Notes: generated by a model from the sequence alone, not told the origin. DNA of 45,723 nt from Paenibacillus alvei (GCA_945881905.1 CAMCVV010000016.1:1-45723); one strand, 5' to 3'; counted from the first letter of the stretch, positions 1 to 8,718 are shown. Program-made: numbers and translations.

Positions 1-66
1 TTGGTCAAGTGGTTAAGACACCTCCCTTTCACGGAGGTAACAGGGGTTCGAGTCCCCTACGGGTCA
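1..66 (+). tRNA. tRNA-Glu (TTC), 5'-truncated by window edge
   Basis: The anticodon stem-loop carries TTC, and the T arm and 3' acceptor strand (acgggtc, discriminator A) are present. About six bases of the 5' acceptor strand lie outside the window. CCA is not encoded. It is the first visible member of the tRNA block. Confidence 0.93.
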
Positions 67-76
67 GATGAATTAT

Positions 77-152
77 GGAGGCTTAGCTCAGCTGGGAGAG
101 CATCTGCCTTACAAGCAGAGGGTCGGCGGTTCGATCCCGTCAGCCTCCACCA
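77..152 (+). tRNA. tRNA-Val (TAC)
   Basis: The acceptor strands ggaggct/agcctcc pair fully, the anticodon loop reads ttacaa with TAC, and 3' CCA is encoded. Confidence 0.96.
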
Positions 153-200
153 TGAATACTTTTTCGCATTAGCGAAAATATTTTTCTCATTTAAAATTAT

Positions 201-274
<74 letters not shown>

Positions 275-356
275 TGTATTATTGTATGTTTGTTGAATAT
301 GTGTGAGTTCTAAGCACAGTTCAATAGTACTACATGATATTTTATTGATTCACTAT

Positions 357-433
357 GGAGCTGTGGTGTAGTGGCCTAACATGCCTGCCTGTCACGCAGG
401 AGACCGCGGGTTCGAATCCCGTCAGCTCCGCCA
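357..433 (+). tRNA. tRNA-Asp (GTC)
   Basis: Acceptor ggagctg pairs with cagctcc, the anticodon is GTC, the discriminator is G and CCA is encoded. Confidence 0.96.
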
Positions 434-476
434 TTTTAATACAGATAGCAAATGAACGATAGTTACTTCGTTTCAT

Positions 477-549
<73 letters not shown>

Positions 550-584
550 CTTTGTAGAAACATACGAAGTAATGTGATCATCCA

Positions 585-660
<76 letters not shown>

Positions 661-669
661 TGCACACAT

Positions 670-755
670 GGAGGATTAGTGAAGTGGCTAAACACGGCAG
701 ACTGTAAATCTGCTCTCATTCGAGTTCGGTGGTTCGAATCCATCATCCTCCACCA
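670..755 (+). tRNA. tRNA-Tyr (GTA), class II
   Basis: Acceptor ggaggat pairs with atcctcc, the anticodon is GTA, there is a long variable arm (ctctcattcgag region) and CCA is encoded. Confidence 0.95.
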
Positions 756-758
756 TGT

Positions 759-832
759 AGGGGCATAGTTTAAAGGTAGAACAAAGGTCTCCAAAACCTT
801 TGGTGTGGGTTCAATTCCTGCTGCCCCTGCCA
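759..832 (+). tRNA. tRNA-Trp (CCA)
   Basis: Acceptor aggggca pairs with tgcccct, the anticodon is CCA, the discriminator is G and the 3' CCA is encoded. Confidence 0.96.
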
Positions 833-860
833 GATATGTGATTTATTTTGTGGTGATTGT

Positions 861-937
861 GGCGATTGTGGCGAAGTGGTTAACGCACTGGTTTGTGGAT
901 CCAGCATTCGCGGGTTCAATTCCCGTCGATCGCCCCA
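861..937 (+). tRNA. tRNA-His (GTG)
   Basis: It has the extra 5' G at position -1 opposite C73 that is typical of tRNA-His, acceptor gcgattg/cgatcgc, anticodon GTG and an encoded CCA. Confidence 0.95.
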
Positions 938-950
938 CTTAATTAATCTT

Positions 951-1022
951 TGGGGATTGGCCAAGTGGTAAGGCAACGGACTTTGACTCCGTCATTCCTA
1001 GGTTCGAATCCTAGATCCCCAG
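951..1022 (+). tRNA. tRNA-Gln (TTG)
   Basis: Acceptor tggggat pairs with atcccca, the anticodon is TTG and the discriminator is G. CCA is not encoded. Confidence 0.95.
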
Positions 1023-1032
1023 TTTTGTATAT

Positions 1033-1107
1033 GCGGAAGTGGCTCAGCGGTAGAGCATCGCCTTGCCAAGGCGAGGGTCGCGGGTTCGAACCCCGTCTTC
1101 CGCTCCA
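1033..1107 (+). tRNA. tRNA-Gly (GCC)
   Basis: Acceptor gcggaag pairs with cttccgc, the anticodon is GCC, the discriminator is T and CCA is encoded. Confidence 0.96.
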
Positions 1108-1117
1108 TCAACATCAT

Positions 1118-1191
1118 GGCGCCATAGCCAAGTGGTAAGGCAGAGCTCTGCAAAAGCTTTACCCCCAGTTCGAATCTGGGTGGCGCCTCCA
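1118..1191 (+). tRNA. tRNA-Cys (GCA)
   Basis: Acceptor ggcgcca pairs with tggcgcc, the anticodon is GCA, the discriminator is T and CCA is encoded. Confidence 0.95.
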
Positions 1192-1213
1192 CACATCATT
1201 TTTTCTCATTTAA

Positions 1214-1299
1214 GCCGGAGTGGCGGAATCGGCAGACGCACAGGACTTAAAATCCTGCGGTAGGTGACTACCGTACCAGTTCAAGTCTGGTCTTCGGCA
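1214..1299 (+). tRNA. tRNA-Leu (TAA), class II
   Basis: Acceptor gccggag pairs with cttcggc (wobble pairs allowed). The anticodon is TAA, and a long variable arm (cggtaggtgactaccg) folds into its own hairpin. CCA is not encoded. Confidence 0.95.
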
Positions 1300-1403
1300 T
1301 TATTTTCTAATCTTAACGAAGCGCTTTTTGTTTACCAAACCCTTAGGAAAAAACAGTTAATCCATCGAACACGTGTAATTTCAAATAATAAAAAGTTGTA
1401 TAA

Positions 1404-1482
1404 GCCGGTGTGGCGGAATGGCAGACGCGCGCGACTCAAAATCGCGAGGGAAACCGTGGGGGTTCGAGTCCCTTCACCGGCA
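1404..1482 (+). tRNA. tRNA-Leu (CAA), class II
   Basis: Acceptor gccggtg pairs with caccggc, the anticodon is CAA and there is a variable arm. CCA is not encoded. It is the last tRNA of the block and is separated from the previous one by about 100 bases, a wider gap than elsewhere in the cluster. Confidence 0.95.
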
Positions 1483-1513
1483 TAATGTTGTGATGCTTTT
1501 GATTTGGAGTAGT

Positions 1514-1554
1514 AAACCTCGTATGAAATCTATGATTTCATACGAGGTTTTTTG
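1514..1554 (+). terminator. Rho-independent terminator of the tRNA operon
   Basis: A 17-bp perfect stem (1514-1530 with 1534-1550) with a 3-base loop is followed by a T run, 32 bases after the last tRNA. Confidence 0.93.
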
Positions 1555-1962
1555 TGTTAATGTGAGAAGGTTCTTCCTACACATACAATAGTATTATTCC
1601 GAACTATTCGGTAAATTCCATGCGATTCGCATGATTTGTTACGACTCGAGTGTGCATTTATGCTTCTAGAAACTCTTCATTTCGATATATCGGCATGACA
1701 CACCTGATTTCTCATGTATATTCTGTTTTGATTTTAACTTAGATGATTCTTATAGGGAGTATTTTTTGTAAATGGAGAACAATTTCTAATGACTCGAGCG
1801 CTACTTCTATATTCCATCAGCAGTTTTCACTTCTTATCTGTATATCAGGCCTATGATGTCGTCAACCTAACTCGGTTTACGATCTATAGTGAATCGAGTA
1901 TACTAATGAGGTATAATTTGATTCGTTTCGCAATTCCATATGATTCCTCGAGGTGAATTCAC
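1555..1962. other. intergenic region without recognisable gene
   Basis: About 400 bases between the tRNA terminator and patB carry no open frame with a plausible start and no tRNA-like fold. They contain two possible weak sigma-A promoters: TTGATT with a 17-base spacer to TATAGG (1728-1756), and a perfect TATAAT at 1912-1917 with a poor -35. Confidence 0.6.
1889..1917 (+). promoter_or_regulatory. candidate sigma-A promoter of patB
   Basis: A perfect -10 TATAAT (1912-1917) stands 46 bases before the patB start. The -35 at 17 bases spacing is weak (gtgaat), so the call rests on the -10 and on position. Confidence 0.35.
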
Positions 1963-3141
1963 ATGCATGATCATTTTGACCAGATCATTAATCGCAAAAA
2001 CACGTATTCATATAAATGGGACCAAAACGAGAAGTTATTCGGTGATCCCGATATCCTCCCATTGTGGGTTGCAGATATGGATTTTGAAAGCCCGCCAGCA
2101 GTAAAGAGGGCGTTGATTCAAAGAGCAAGCCACGGGGTATATGGCTACACGATTAAGTCTGACGACTATCACAGAGCAATCACAGATTGGTATCAACGAA
2201 GGCATCATTGGGACATCGCGCCTCAATGGATCAGTGATTCACCTGGCATTGTAACTTCATTAAGTATAGCTGTGGAATGTTTCAGTGCTCCGGGAGATGC
2301 AGTGATTATTCAAACACCGGTCTACTATCCGTTCTATGATGTGATACAAATGAACGATCGAGCAGTAGCACGAAACCCGCTTATGATGCGTAATGGAAGA
2401 TTTGAAATGGACTATGAACATCTAGAAAACCTCATGCAGCAAGGTGCCAAACTGATGCTATTCTGCAGTCCACATAATCCTGGAGGTCGTGTTTGGGAAC
2501 GCGAAGAATTGATCCAGTTAGGTGAACTTGCGTTACAATATGGCGTAATGATTATTTCAGATGAAATACATTGCGATCTCATCTATCCGGGCTATGTTCA
2601 CGTGCCATTTGCATCGATTTCTACTGCATTCGCAAAATTGTCCATGACTTTGCTTGCTCCAACAAAAACGTTTAATTTGCCTGGATTGCAATCTTCTTTT
2701 GCTGTAACACCTGATGTACAATGCAAACGCAAGTTCGATCAACGAATCAAAGCGCTGAGTTTACACATGACGAATTTTTTTAGCAATGATATCGTTATTG
2801 CGGCATACACCGCAAGTGAAGATTGGTTAGATGAATTGCTGTTATATTTGAATGATAACTTGGAATTTGCACTCGATTTCTTAGCTAACCATTTGCCTGT
2901 AGTTAAACCAATGATCCCCGAGGCTACGTATTTATTATGGTTAGATTGTCGTAATCTTGGACTCGAGGCAATGGCACTCAAACAATTGATGTTCAAGCAA
3001 GCAAAAGTTGCTTTCTCCGAAGGTTCAATATTTGGCGCTGAAGGCGAAGGGTTCCTTAGAGTCAACCTAGCTTGTCCGCGATCGATATTACATAAAGCGT
3101 TAGAGCGATTTTGTCATGCTGCCAATTCAATGAGCAACTAA
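1963..3141 (+). CDS. patB: MalY/PatB-type PLP-dependent cystathionine beta-lyase/aminotransferase
   Basis: This is a fold-type I PLP enzyme of the MalY/PatB family, which cleaves C-S bonds of cystathionine or related cysteine conjugates in the cytoplasm and can also act as an aminotransferase. The 392-residue length is typical of the family. Seen in the sequence: WVADMDFESP near residue 36, YYPFY near 121, HNPGG at 171-175, SDEIHCDL at 199-206 with the cofactor-binding Asp200, and APTKTFNLPG with the Schiff-base Lys235. The start is supported by AGGTGA six bases upstream. It stands alone: the tRNA terminator is upstream and a hairpin follows the stop. The substrate cannot be assigned by sequence, so PatB versus a more general C-S lyase is open. 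Confidence 0.9.
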   Translation: MHDHFDQIINRKNTYSYKWDQNEKLFGDPDILPLWVADMDFESPPAVKRALIQRASHGVYGYTIKSDDYHRAITDWYQRRHHWDIAPQWISDSPGIVTSLSIAVECFSAPGDAVIIQTPVYYPFYDVIQMNDRAVARNPLMMRNGRFEMDYEHLENLMQQGAKLMLFCSPHNPGGRVWEREELIQLGELALQYGVMIISDEIHCDLIYPGYVHVPFASISTAFAKLSMTLLAPTKTFNLPGLQSSFAVTPDVQCKRKFDQRIKALSLHMTNFFSNDIVIAAYTASEDWLDELLLYLNDNLEFALDFLANHLPVVKPMIPEATYLLWLDCRNLGLEAMALKQLMFKQAKVAFSEGSIFGAEGEGFLRVNLACPRSILHKALERFCHAANSMSN

Positions 3142-3225
3142 GTTCATTACGGGTATATAATCTATTCATCTTGGAGATTCGGAAACTCATTGGGTGAAGA
3201 GGTAGTTACACAGATCTAACTCAAG

Positions 3226-3274
3226 TCAGGTTCATTTTATTCGATACCGGATAAGGTGAACCTGATTTGCTTTT
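3226..3274 (+). terminator. probable terminator after patB
   Basis: A 9-bp inverted repeat (tcaggttca at 3226-3234, tgaacctga at 3257-3265) encloses a loop that can pair further. It is followed by tttgctttt. Confidence 0.6.
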
Positions 3275-3313
3275 GTAAGTAAACTTGAATGAAATGCTGA
3301 TTCGGTGGGGTAA

Positions 3314-3526
3314 GATGTTCGAGGTCACGTTGAGACGATCATTTCTCTGAGTGAATTACGAATCGTTGTGAAGTATGGTCACTCAGATGCCACATCAGAG
3401 CTTATTGCGAATCCAAACCTAGGCGAAGTAGCAGCTGAGCAGTTTAACGAAGAATGTAATTTTGATGACGGATCAAGAGAATTACTACCATCAATGTACT
3501 GTAATTATTTAGAAAGTATGGCATAA
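3314..3526 (+). pseudogene. orphan coding-like stretch, possible gene relic
   Basis: Within the 480-base gap between patB and lepB there is a 70-codon stretch without stops, ending at TAA 3524-3526. Its composition looks protein-like (SLSELRIVVKYGHSD, then an acidic part and CNYLESMA). It has no ATG near its beginning and no ribosome-binding site for the GTG at 3368. I do not recognise the family. It may be the 3' remnant of a decayed gene or chance. Confidence 0.25.
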
Positions 3527-3623
3527 TAGAAGATGAAGAATAATAGTACACACACCAAACAACCGATGAATGTCATAAACCGGTAGCCTACAGATTTATC
3601 GTGAAAGGAGATCGTTTGAAAAT

Positions 3624-4169
3624 ATGTTCGTATGGAAAACGATTAGAGAATGGTTAATCTATATGCTATGTTCGTTCTTATTTATTTTGATTGTCGGCAT
3701 GTATGTGTTTCAACCGATCAAAGTAGAAGGCCATTCGATGGACCCCACATTACAAGATAATCAAAAAGTATATATGCACAAATTAAATCACACTTTTTCG
3801 AGAACACCTGACTATGGCCAAATTGTTGTTATCGATAGTCGTCTAGAAAAGTCGAGAACGATCGCAGATGAATTCTTAGACACACCGATTGTTCGATTAT
3901 TTGTCCGCTCAGACAATCCCTATTTGTGGATCAAAAGAGTGATTGCTTTACCTGGTGATGAAATCATAGTGAAAGATTTTAAAGTGTTTTTGAACGGTAG
4001 TCCCATAGATGAACCTTACTTGAATGAAGTCATGTCAACTCCCCTTGAACAGAAATGGGTCATTCCTGAAGGGTATGTGTTTGTGATGGGCGATAATCGT
4101 AATTTTAGCAAAGATAGTCGAATCATTGGACTGATTCCAATTGACCATATCATCGGAACTAAAATCTAA
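3624..4169 (+). CDS. lepB: signal peptidase I
   Basis: Type I signal peptidase that removes signal peptides from exported preproteins at the outer face of the membrane. The 181-residue length fits the short Gram-positive Sip type. One membrane segment lies at residues 11-29. The catalytic serine is in GHSMDP (Ser38) and the general-base lysine in WIKRVIALPGDE (Lys104). The C-terminal box GDNRNFSKDSR near residue 156 is the family's box E with one extra substitution (NFSKDSR for the usual NSxDSR). The ATG is 13 bases after AGGAG, rather far, but no other in-frame start is available. It has no close operon partner. Confidence 0.94.
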   Translation: MFVWKTIREWLIYMLCSFLFILIVGMYVFQPIKVEGHSMDPTLQDNQKVYMHKLNHTFSRTPDYGQIVVIDSRLEKSRTIADEFLDTPIVRLFVRSDNPYLWIKRVIALPGDEIIVKDFKVFLNGSPIDEPYLNEVMSTPLEQKWVIPEGYVFVMGDNRNFSKDSRIIGLIPIDHIIGTKI

Positions 4170-4201
4170 ACCTATAGTCATGTGTATATGCGATTGGCAT
4201 G

Positions 4202-4242
4202 TCACCTCCATAAGATAGCAGTATGCTTTCTTTTGGAGGTGA
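4202..4242 (+). promoter_or_regulatory. hairpin sequestering the Shine-Dalgarno site of the GNAT gene
   Basis: A perfect 9-bp inverted repeat, tcacctcca (4202-4210) with tggaggtga (4234-4242), pairs an anti-SD strand with the strong SD GGAGGTGA of the gene starting at 4249. The loop is 23 bases and contains a further small agca/tgct stem. No T run follows, so it is not a terminator. A translational control role is inferred. Confidence 0.55.
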
Positions 4243-4248
4243 AATACT

Positions 4249-4692
4249 ATGATCAGAAGACGTCTACCTCGTCGTGATGATCCGAGGATATATCACATGA
4301 TTGTACATGAGTTAGTTCCATTCACACATTCAGGATATTGCCCGATAATTCATTCTTTTGCAGCGATCCGCAAGCGCTTAAGAAGTAATGTCACTTTTGT
4401 CGATGAACATCCATCCTCTCGGTTATGTGGATTTATTTCTATTCAAGTTAGAGCGGATGTGCTATTCATTGATCTGCTTGCTGTTGATCCCATCGTGCGT
4501 GGTAGAGGTATTGGTAAGTCGCTGATGTTGACTTCACAACGGTACGGTCAACGCACAGGTTGCAGAGAATCTCGATTATTTGTAGATCAAAGTAATCAGC
4601 ATGCGCTTGGCTTTTATCGTGCAATGGGCTATGGATTTCTAAACTATTATGAACAGATCAGATGTTATTTACTGAGTAAACGCTTAAGCTAA
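4249..4692 (+). CDS. GNAT family N-acetyltransferase
   Basis: A 147-residue protein with the acetyl-CoA binding motif A of the Gcn5-related N-acetyltransferase fold: LAVDPIVRGRGIGKSLM near residues 84-100, containing the R-x-x-G-x-G pyrophosphate loop. It is followed by LFVDQSNQHALGFYRAMGY, the usual motif B region in which the N and the FY pair contact CoA. It is a single domain of typical length, probably cytoplasmic. The substrate is unknown. The start follows a very strong SD (GGAGGTGA, six bases away) that lies inside a perfect hairpin, so expression may be controlled at translation. Confidence 0.88.
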   Translation: MIRRRLPRRDDPRIYHMIVHELVPFTHSGYCPIIHSFAAIRKRLRSNVTFVDEHPSSRLCGFISIQVRADVLFIDLLAVDPIVRGRGIGKSLMLTSQRYGQRTGCRESRLFVDQSNQHALGFYRAMGYGFLNYYEQIRCYLLSKRLS

Positions 4693-4704
4693 CTGACGAA
4701 ATTG

Positions 4705-4733
4705 TTGAATCGCATACCTATTTTAGGTATGCT
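4705..4733 (+). promoter_or_regulatory. candidate zwf promoter containing a perfect palindrome
   Basis: TTGAAT (4705-4710) is 17 bases from TATGCT (4728-4733). Between and overlapping them is a perfect inverted repeat, GCATACCTA-TTT-TAGGTATGC (4712-4732). It lacks a T run and so does not look like a terminator. Its position suggests an operator. Confidence 0.45.
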
Positions 4734-4794
4734 ACATATAAGGCATAAGTATAAAGCGAGAAGTCATCAATTGACATGAAAGTTTAGGTGAGAA

Positions 4795-6330
4795 ATGGAA
4801 GGAACAATTTTTTATATTTTTGGAGCAACAGGGGATTTAGCGAAAAGAAAACTGTTTCCAGCGTTATTTAGCTTATACTGTGAAGGTAAGCTCGATGAGA
4901 ACTTTGTTGTTGTGGGACTTGCACGTCGACCGAAGTCTCAAGAGCAATTCAGAGAAGATGTCAAGCAATCGATTAGCGAGTTTGCTCGTCACAAGTTGAA
5001 AGACGAACAATCATGGTCGAAATTCGCTGCACATTTCTATTATATGTCGTTAGATATTCAAAATGCAGAAGGATTTACAGATTTACTTCACCTTACCACT
5101 AAGCTTGAAAGCCAGTATACAACATCAGGAAATCGGTTGTTTTATTTAGCGCTCGCACCTGAGCTTTTTGGCCCAGTATCGCATCATTTGTTACAAGGCG
5201 GATTGCTTGAAACAAGTGGGTGGCATCGACTTGTGATTGAGAAGCCGTTCGGTTATGATTTAGCATCAGCAGAAACACTAAATCAGCAGCTGCGTGAAGT
5301 TTTTGAAGAGAAAGACATTTATCGCATTGATCATTATCTAGGTAAAGATATGGTACAAAATATTGAATTTGTGCGTTTTGCAAATACGATTCTTGAGCCG
5401 CTATGGAATCATACATATATCGCGAATGTTCAGTTCACAGTGAGTGAGACAGTTGGTGTAGAAGAGAGAGGAAGCTCCTATGACCAATCTGGTGCATTAA
5501 GAGATATGGGTCAGAACCATATGCTACAGATGTTGATGATGATTGCTATGGAACCTCCGGTTCGCTTAGATGGGGAAGGGATTCGAGACGAGAAGACAAA
5601 AGTACTTAGGTCTTTACGCGTGCACAGTACCAGAGATGATGTGCACGAGCATGTAGTAAGAGCTCAATATTCGTCGGGCAGTATACAAGGAAAACCATTA
5701 ACCGGTTATACAGATGAGCAGTCTGTTCAACCAAACTCTACGACAGAAACGTTTTTTGCTGCAAAATTATATGTAGATAATGAAAGATGGTCAGGGGTTC
5801 CCTTCTACATGAGAACAGGCAAACGTATGCCAATCAAAACAACAGAAATCGTAGTTGAATTTAAAAACATTGCAAACACCACGTACTTAGCACAAAAACA
5901 TCAAGTAGAACCGAATTTATTAGTGATCAGAGTAAACCCTATGGAAGGTATTTACTTGAAAATGAATGCAAAAAAACCTGGAAGTGATGGCGTCATTATT
6001 CCGATTGCAATGGATTTTTGTCAAAGTTGTCAAGTCGGCTATAATACACCAGAAGCGTATGAGCGGTTGATTTATGATGCAGTTCGCGGTGATTCCACGT
6101 ATTTCACGAATTGGGATGAAGTATCTCTAGCATGGAGGTATGTAGATCGCATATTGAAAGTGTGGTCCTCTGAATCAGATGATCTCACACAGTATCCAGC
6201 AGGTTCATGGGGTCCCTTCGAGTCTATGCAATTATTAGCTAGAGATGGATTTAAGTGGTGGCCTGTAAATGGTCAGAATGAAGGTGAAGTCAATTGGGTC
6301 GATGTTTCTACTTCGATTCAGGGAGCTTAA
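4795..6330 (+). CDS. zwf: glucose-6-phosphate 1-dehydrogenase
   Basis: This enzyme catalyses the NADP-linked oxidation of glucose 6-phosphate to 6-phosphogluconolactone, the entry to the oxidative pentose phosphate pathway. The 511-residue length is normal. The N-terminal dinucleotide fingerprint FGATGDLAKRKLFPALF is at residues 9-25. EKPFGYD lies near 150, and the active-site signature RIDHYLGKDMVQN near 178-190 includes the catalytic His. The C-terminal half has RTGKRMP and the usual EAYERLIYDAVRGDSTYF segment. AGGTG four to five bases upstream supports the start. The cyclase-family gene follows within 16 bases, so the two are probably co-transcribed. Confidence 0.97.
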   Translation: MEGTIFYIFGATGDLAKRKLFPALFSLYCEGKLDENFVVVGLARRPKSQEQFREDVKQSISEFARHKLKDEQSWSKFAAHFYYMSLDIQNAEGFTDLLHLTTKLESQYTTSGNRLFYLALAPELFGPVSHHLLQGGLLETSGWHRLVIEKPFGYDLASAETLNQQLREVFEEKDIYRIDHYLGKDMVQNIEFVRFANTILEPLWNHTYIANVQFTVSETVGVEERGSSYDQSGALRDMGQNHMLQMLMMIAMEPPVRLDGEGIRDEKTKVLRSLRVHSTRDDVHEHVVRAQYSSGSIQGKPLTGYTDEQSVQPNSTTETFFAAKLYVDNERWSGVPFYMRTGKRMPIKTTEIVVEFKNIANTTYLAQKHQVEPNLLVIRVNPMEGIYLKMNAKKPGSDGVIIPIAMDFCQSCQVGYNTPEAYERLIYDAVRGDSTYFTNWDEVSLAWRYVDRILKVWSSESDDLTQYPAGSWGPFESMQLLARDGFKWWPVNGQNEGEVNWVDVSTSIQGA

Positions 6331-6346
6331 AGAAATGAGGAGGAGC

Positions 6347-6976
6347 ATGGAAACGATGCGAATATATGATATCTCGATGACGATTCACGATGGGATGCAA
6401 GTCTACAAAAATAAAGACGAGAAAAAACCGATCCTGCACAATGCATCTAATCATGTAACATCCCACGTACATGAAACGAAGTTAGAAATCAACACTCACA
6501 CAGGAACTCACCTCGATGCTCCTTTACATATGTTGCCCGATGGTGAAACCATTGAAACCATACCGCTTGAGGAATTAGTTGGTGTAGCAAGAGTGCTTGA
6601 TTTAACGTATGTAAGAGATAGTATTGGGCGAAGTGATCTCGAAGCCTTTGCGCTCCAAAAAGATGAATGGATCTTGCTAAAAACACGGAATTCCTATTCA
6701 GAAGAGTTTGATTTTGATTTTGTTTATGTGAATGAGAGCGGTGCTCAGTATGCACAAGAAATCGGAGTCAAAGGAATAGGTGTAGATGGTTTAGGGATTG
6801 AACGAGCCCAACCCGAATATCCGACACACAAGATTTTATTATCACATCATATTCATATTGTAGAAGGTTTACGATTAAAAGAAGTTCATGCAGGTAATTA
6901 TTTCATGGTTATCGCTCCTTTGAAATTAACAGGCATTGATGCTGCTCCGGCAAGAGCGTTTCTAATTGCTTTTTAA
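6347..6976 (+). CDS. cyclase family protein (kynurenine formamidase-like metal hydrolase)
   Basis: A 209-residue protein of the cyclase/kynurenine formamidase superfamily, metal-dependent amide or ester hydrolases. The metal-binding HTGTHLDAP motif is plain near residue 50, and the C-terminal HKILLSHHIHIVEGL matches the family's conserved H-x-x-L...I-x-x-E-x-L segment. Whether it acts on N-formylkynurenine cannot be told, as no tryptophan-catabolic neighbour is visible. Three in-frame ATGs (6335, 6347, 6356) are possible. AGGAGG at 6338-6343 is close to 6347 and 12 bases from 6356, so the start is uncertain by three codons. It lies directly behind zwf. Confidence 0.88.
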   Translation: METMRIYDISMTIHDGMQVYKNKDEKKPILHNASNHVTSHVHETKLEINTHTGTHLDAPLHMLPDGETIETIPLEELVGVARVLDLTYVRDSIGRSDLEAFALQKDEWILLKTRNSYSEEFDFDFVYVNESGAQYAQEIGVKGIGVDGLGIERAQPEYPTHKILLSHHIHIVEGLRLKEVHAGNYFMVIAPLKLTGIDAAPARAFLIAF

Positions 6977-7010
6977 AAACTGAGTGAGTATGGAGAGGAA
7001 ATGAGAAGAA

Positions 7011-8594
7011 ATGAGTTCAACATATCCAGATGAAATTACAAGTGAAGTCAATAAAAGAAGAACTTTTGCGATTATATCCCATCCTGATGCAGGGAAAACG
7101 ACATTAACCGAGAAATTACTGTTGTTTGGCGGAGCGATTCGCTTAGCTGGAACTGTGAAAGGGCGTAAAGCAAGTAAGTATGCAACATCAGACTGGATGG
7201 AAATCGAAAAGCAAAGAGGGATTTCAGTTACTTCAAGTGTAATGCAGTTCGACTATAATCATCATCGAGTGAACATACTCGATACACCGGGCCACCAAGA
7301 TTTCAGCGAAGACACATATCGAACGTTGACTGCAGCAGATAGTGCTGTGATGTTAATCGATGTAGCAAAAGGCGTAGAGACGCAAACGAAGAAACTGTTT
7401 CACGTATGTCGAATGCGTGGCATCCCGATTTTCACGTTCATTAATAAGTTAGATCGCGAAGGCAGAGAGCCTCTTGACCTGCTCGAAGAGCTCGAGGAAG
7501 TCTTGGGGATTCGCTCCTACCCGATGAATTGGCCGATTGGTTCAGGGAAACAATTTTGCGGGGTATATGATCGTGTCAAGACGCAACTCGAATTGTATCA
7601 AGGTGCTGATCACAAAGAAATTGAAGTGCGTAAAGTAAGCGGTCCCGAAGATCCACTTGTCAGATCGGTAGCTGGGGAATTTCTGTATAAGCAATTATGC
7701 CAAGAAATCGAACTGCTCGATGGAGCAGGAGATTCCTTTGATATGGATAAAGTGTTAAAGGGTGAACTCACCCCTGTTTTTTTCGGTAGTGCCATTAATA
7801 ATTTTGGTGTACAAACGTTTCTTGAGAATTTCCTGCAATTAGCTCCAAAACCAGAATCTCGAATTAGTAATCAAGGCATGATTGCACCTACACGCCCGCA
7901 ATTTTCAGGTTATGTGTTTAAAATTCAAGCGAACATGAACCCTGCTCATCGAGATCGTATCGCCTTTTTGCGAATTGTTTCAGGAAAGTTTGAGCGAGGC
8001 ATGTCGGTCAAGCATTCTCGAATGAACAAGGAAATTAAGTTATCACAGCCTCAGCAATTCCTTGCGCAAGAAAGAGATATTGTTGATGTAGCTTACCCGG
8101 GTGATATCATTGGTTTATTCGATCCAGGGATATTTCACATCGGTGATTCATTGAGTGAAGGTGTACAGATTATTTTCCCGGAATTACCTACGTTCTCACC
8201 AGAGTTATTCAGTAAAGTGTTTATCAAAAATGCACTCAAACAAAAACAATTTCAAAAAGGCATTCAACAACTTACGGAAGAAGGCACGATCCAGGTATTC
8301 ACAACGTTCGGCTTTGAAGATATGATTCTTGGTGTTGTCGGTCAATTGCAATTCGAAGTCCTTGAGCATCGAATGAAAAATGAATATGGTGTGGATATTC
8401 AATTGCAACCGATGAATTTCCAGTTTGCTCGTTGGATTATGGATGAAACCATAGATCCGGCTAAATTCAGAATTAATTCACAATTAGTCAAAGACAAAAG
8501 AGGAAATCACGTAGCGCTTTTTGAAAGTGAATATGCACTGCGTTCTGCTATAGATAAGAACCCCACTACGCAATTTTTAGTTAATGCACCCTAA
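7011..8594 (+). CDS. prfC: peptide chain release factor 3
   Basis: RF3 is a translational GTPase that recycles release factors RF1/RF2 from the ribosome after peptide release. The 527-residue length is standard. The G domain shows SHPDAGKTTLTEKLLL (G1) near residue 25, RGISVTSSV (G2 region), DTPGHQDFSEDTYRTL (G3) and NKLDREGR (G4). The C-terminal part contains EVLEHRMKNEYGVD, typical of RF3. It is 34 bases after the cyclase gene and has a strong terminator after the stop, so it closes the zwf transcription unit or is transcribed alone. Confidence 0.97.
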   Translation: MSSTYPDEITSEVNKRRTFAIISHPDAGKTTLTEKLLLFGGAIRLAGTVKGRKASKYATSDWMEIEKQRGISVTSSVMQFDYNHHRVNILDTPGHQDFSEDTYRTLTAADSAVMLIDVAKGVETQTKKLFHVCRMRGIPIFTFINKLDREGREPLDLLEELEEVLGIRSYPMNWPIGSGKQFCGVYDRVKTQLELYQGADHKEIEVRKVSGPEDPLVRSVAGEFLYKQLCQEIELLDGAGDSFDMDKVLKGELTPVFFGSAINNFGVQTFLENFLQLAPKPESRISNQGMIAPTRPQFSGYVFKIQANMNPAHRDRIAFLRIVSGKFERGMSVKHSRMNKEIKLSQPQQFLAQERDIVDVAYPGDIIGLFDPGIFHIGDSLSEGVQIIFPELPTFSPELFSKVFIKNALKQKQFQKGIQQLTEEGTIQVFTTFGFEDMILGVVGQLQFEVLEHRMKNEYGVDIQLQPMNFQFARWIMDETIDPAKFRINSQLVKDKRGNHVALFESEYALRSAIDKNPTTQFLVNAP

Positions 8595-8662
8595 TGAACG
8601 AATGATCACTTATTTAAGGCTATGGATGAGACATTTCTGTGTGGGTTTAAACCAGACTGAAT

Positions 8663-8687
8663 GGCTTATCTGATAAGCCTTTTTTTT
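8663..8687 (+). terminator. Rho-independent terminator after prfC
   Basis: A 7-bp stem (ggcttat at 8663-8669 with ataagcc at 8673-8679) and 3-base loop are followed by eight T residues. Confidence 0.92.
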
Positions 8688-8718
8688 GCTATGCCCATAT
8701 CCAACATATTGATGTATA

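Noticed and set aside
4771-4794. TTGACA at 4771 just before zwf
   Set aside because: A -10 at correct spacing would fall on the zwf start codon, so it cannot drive this gene.
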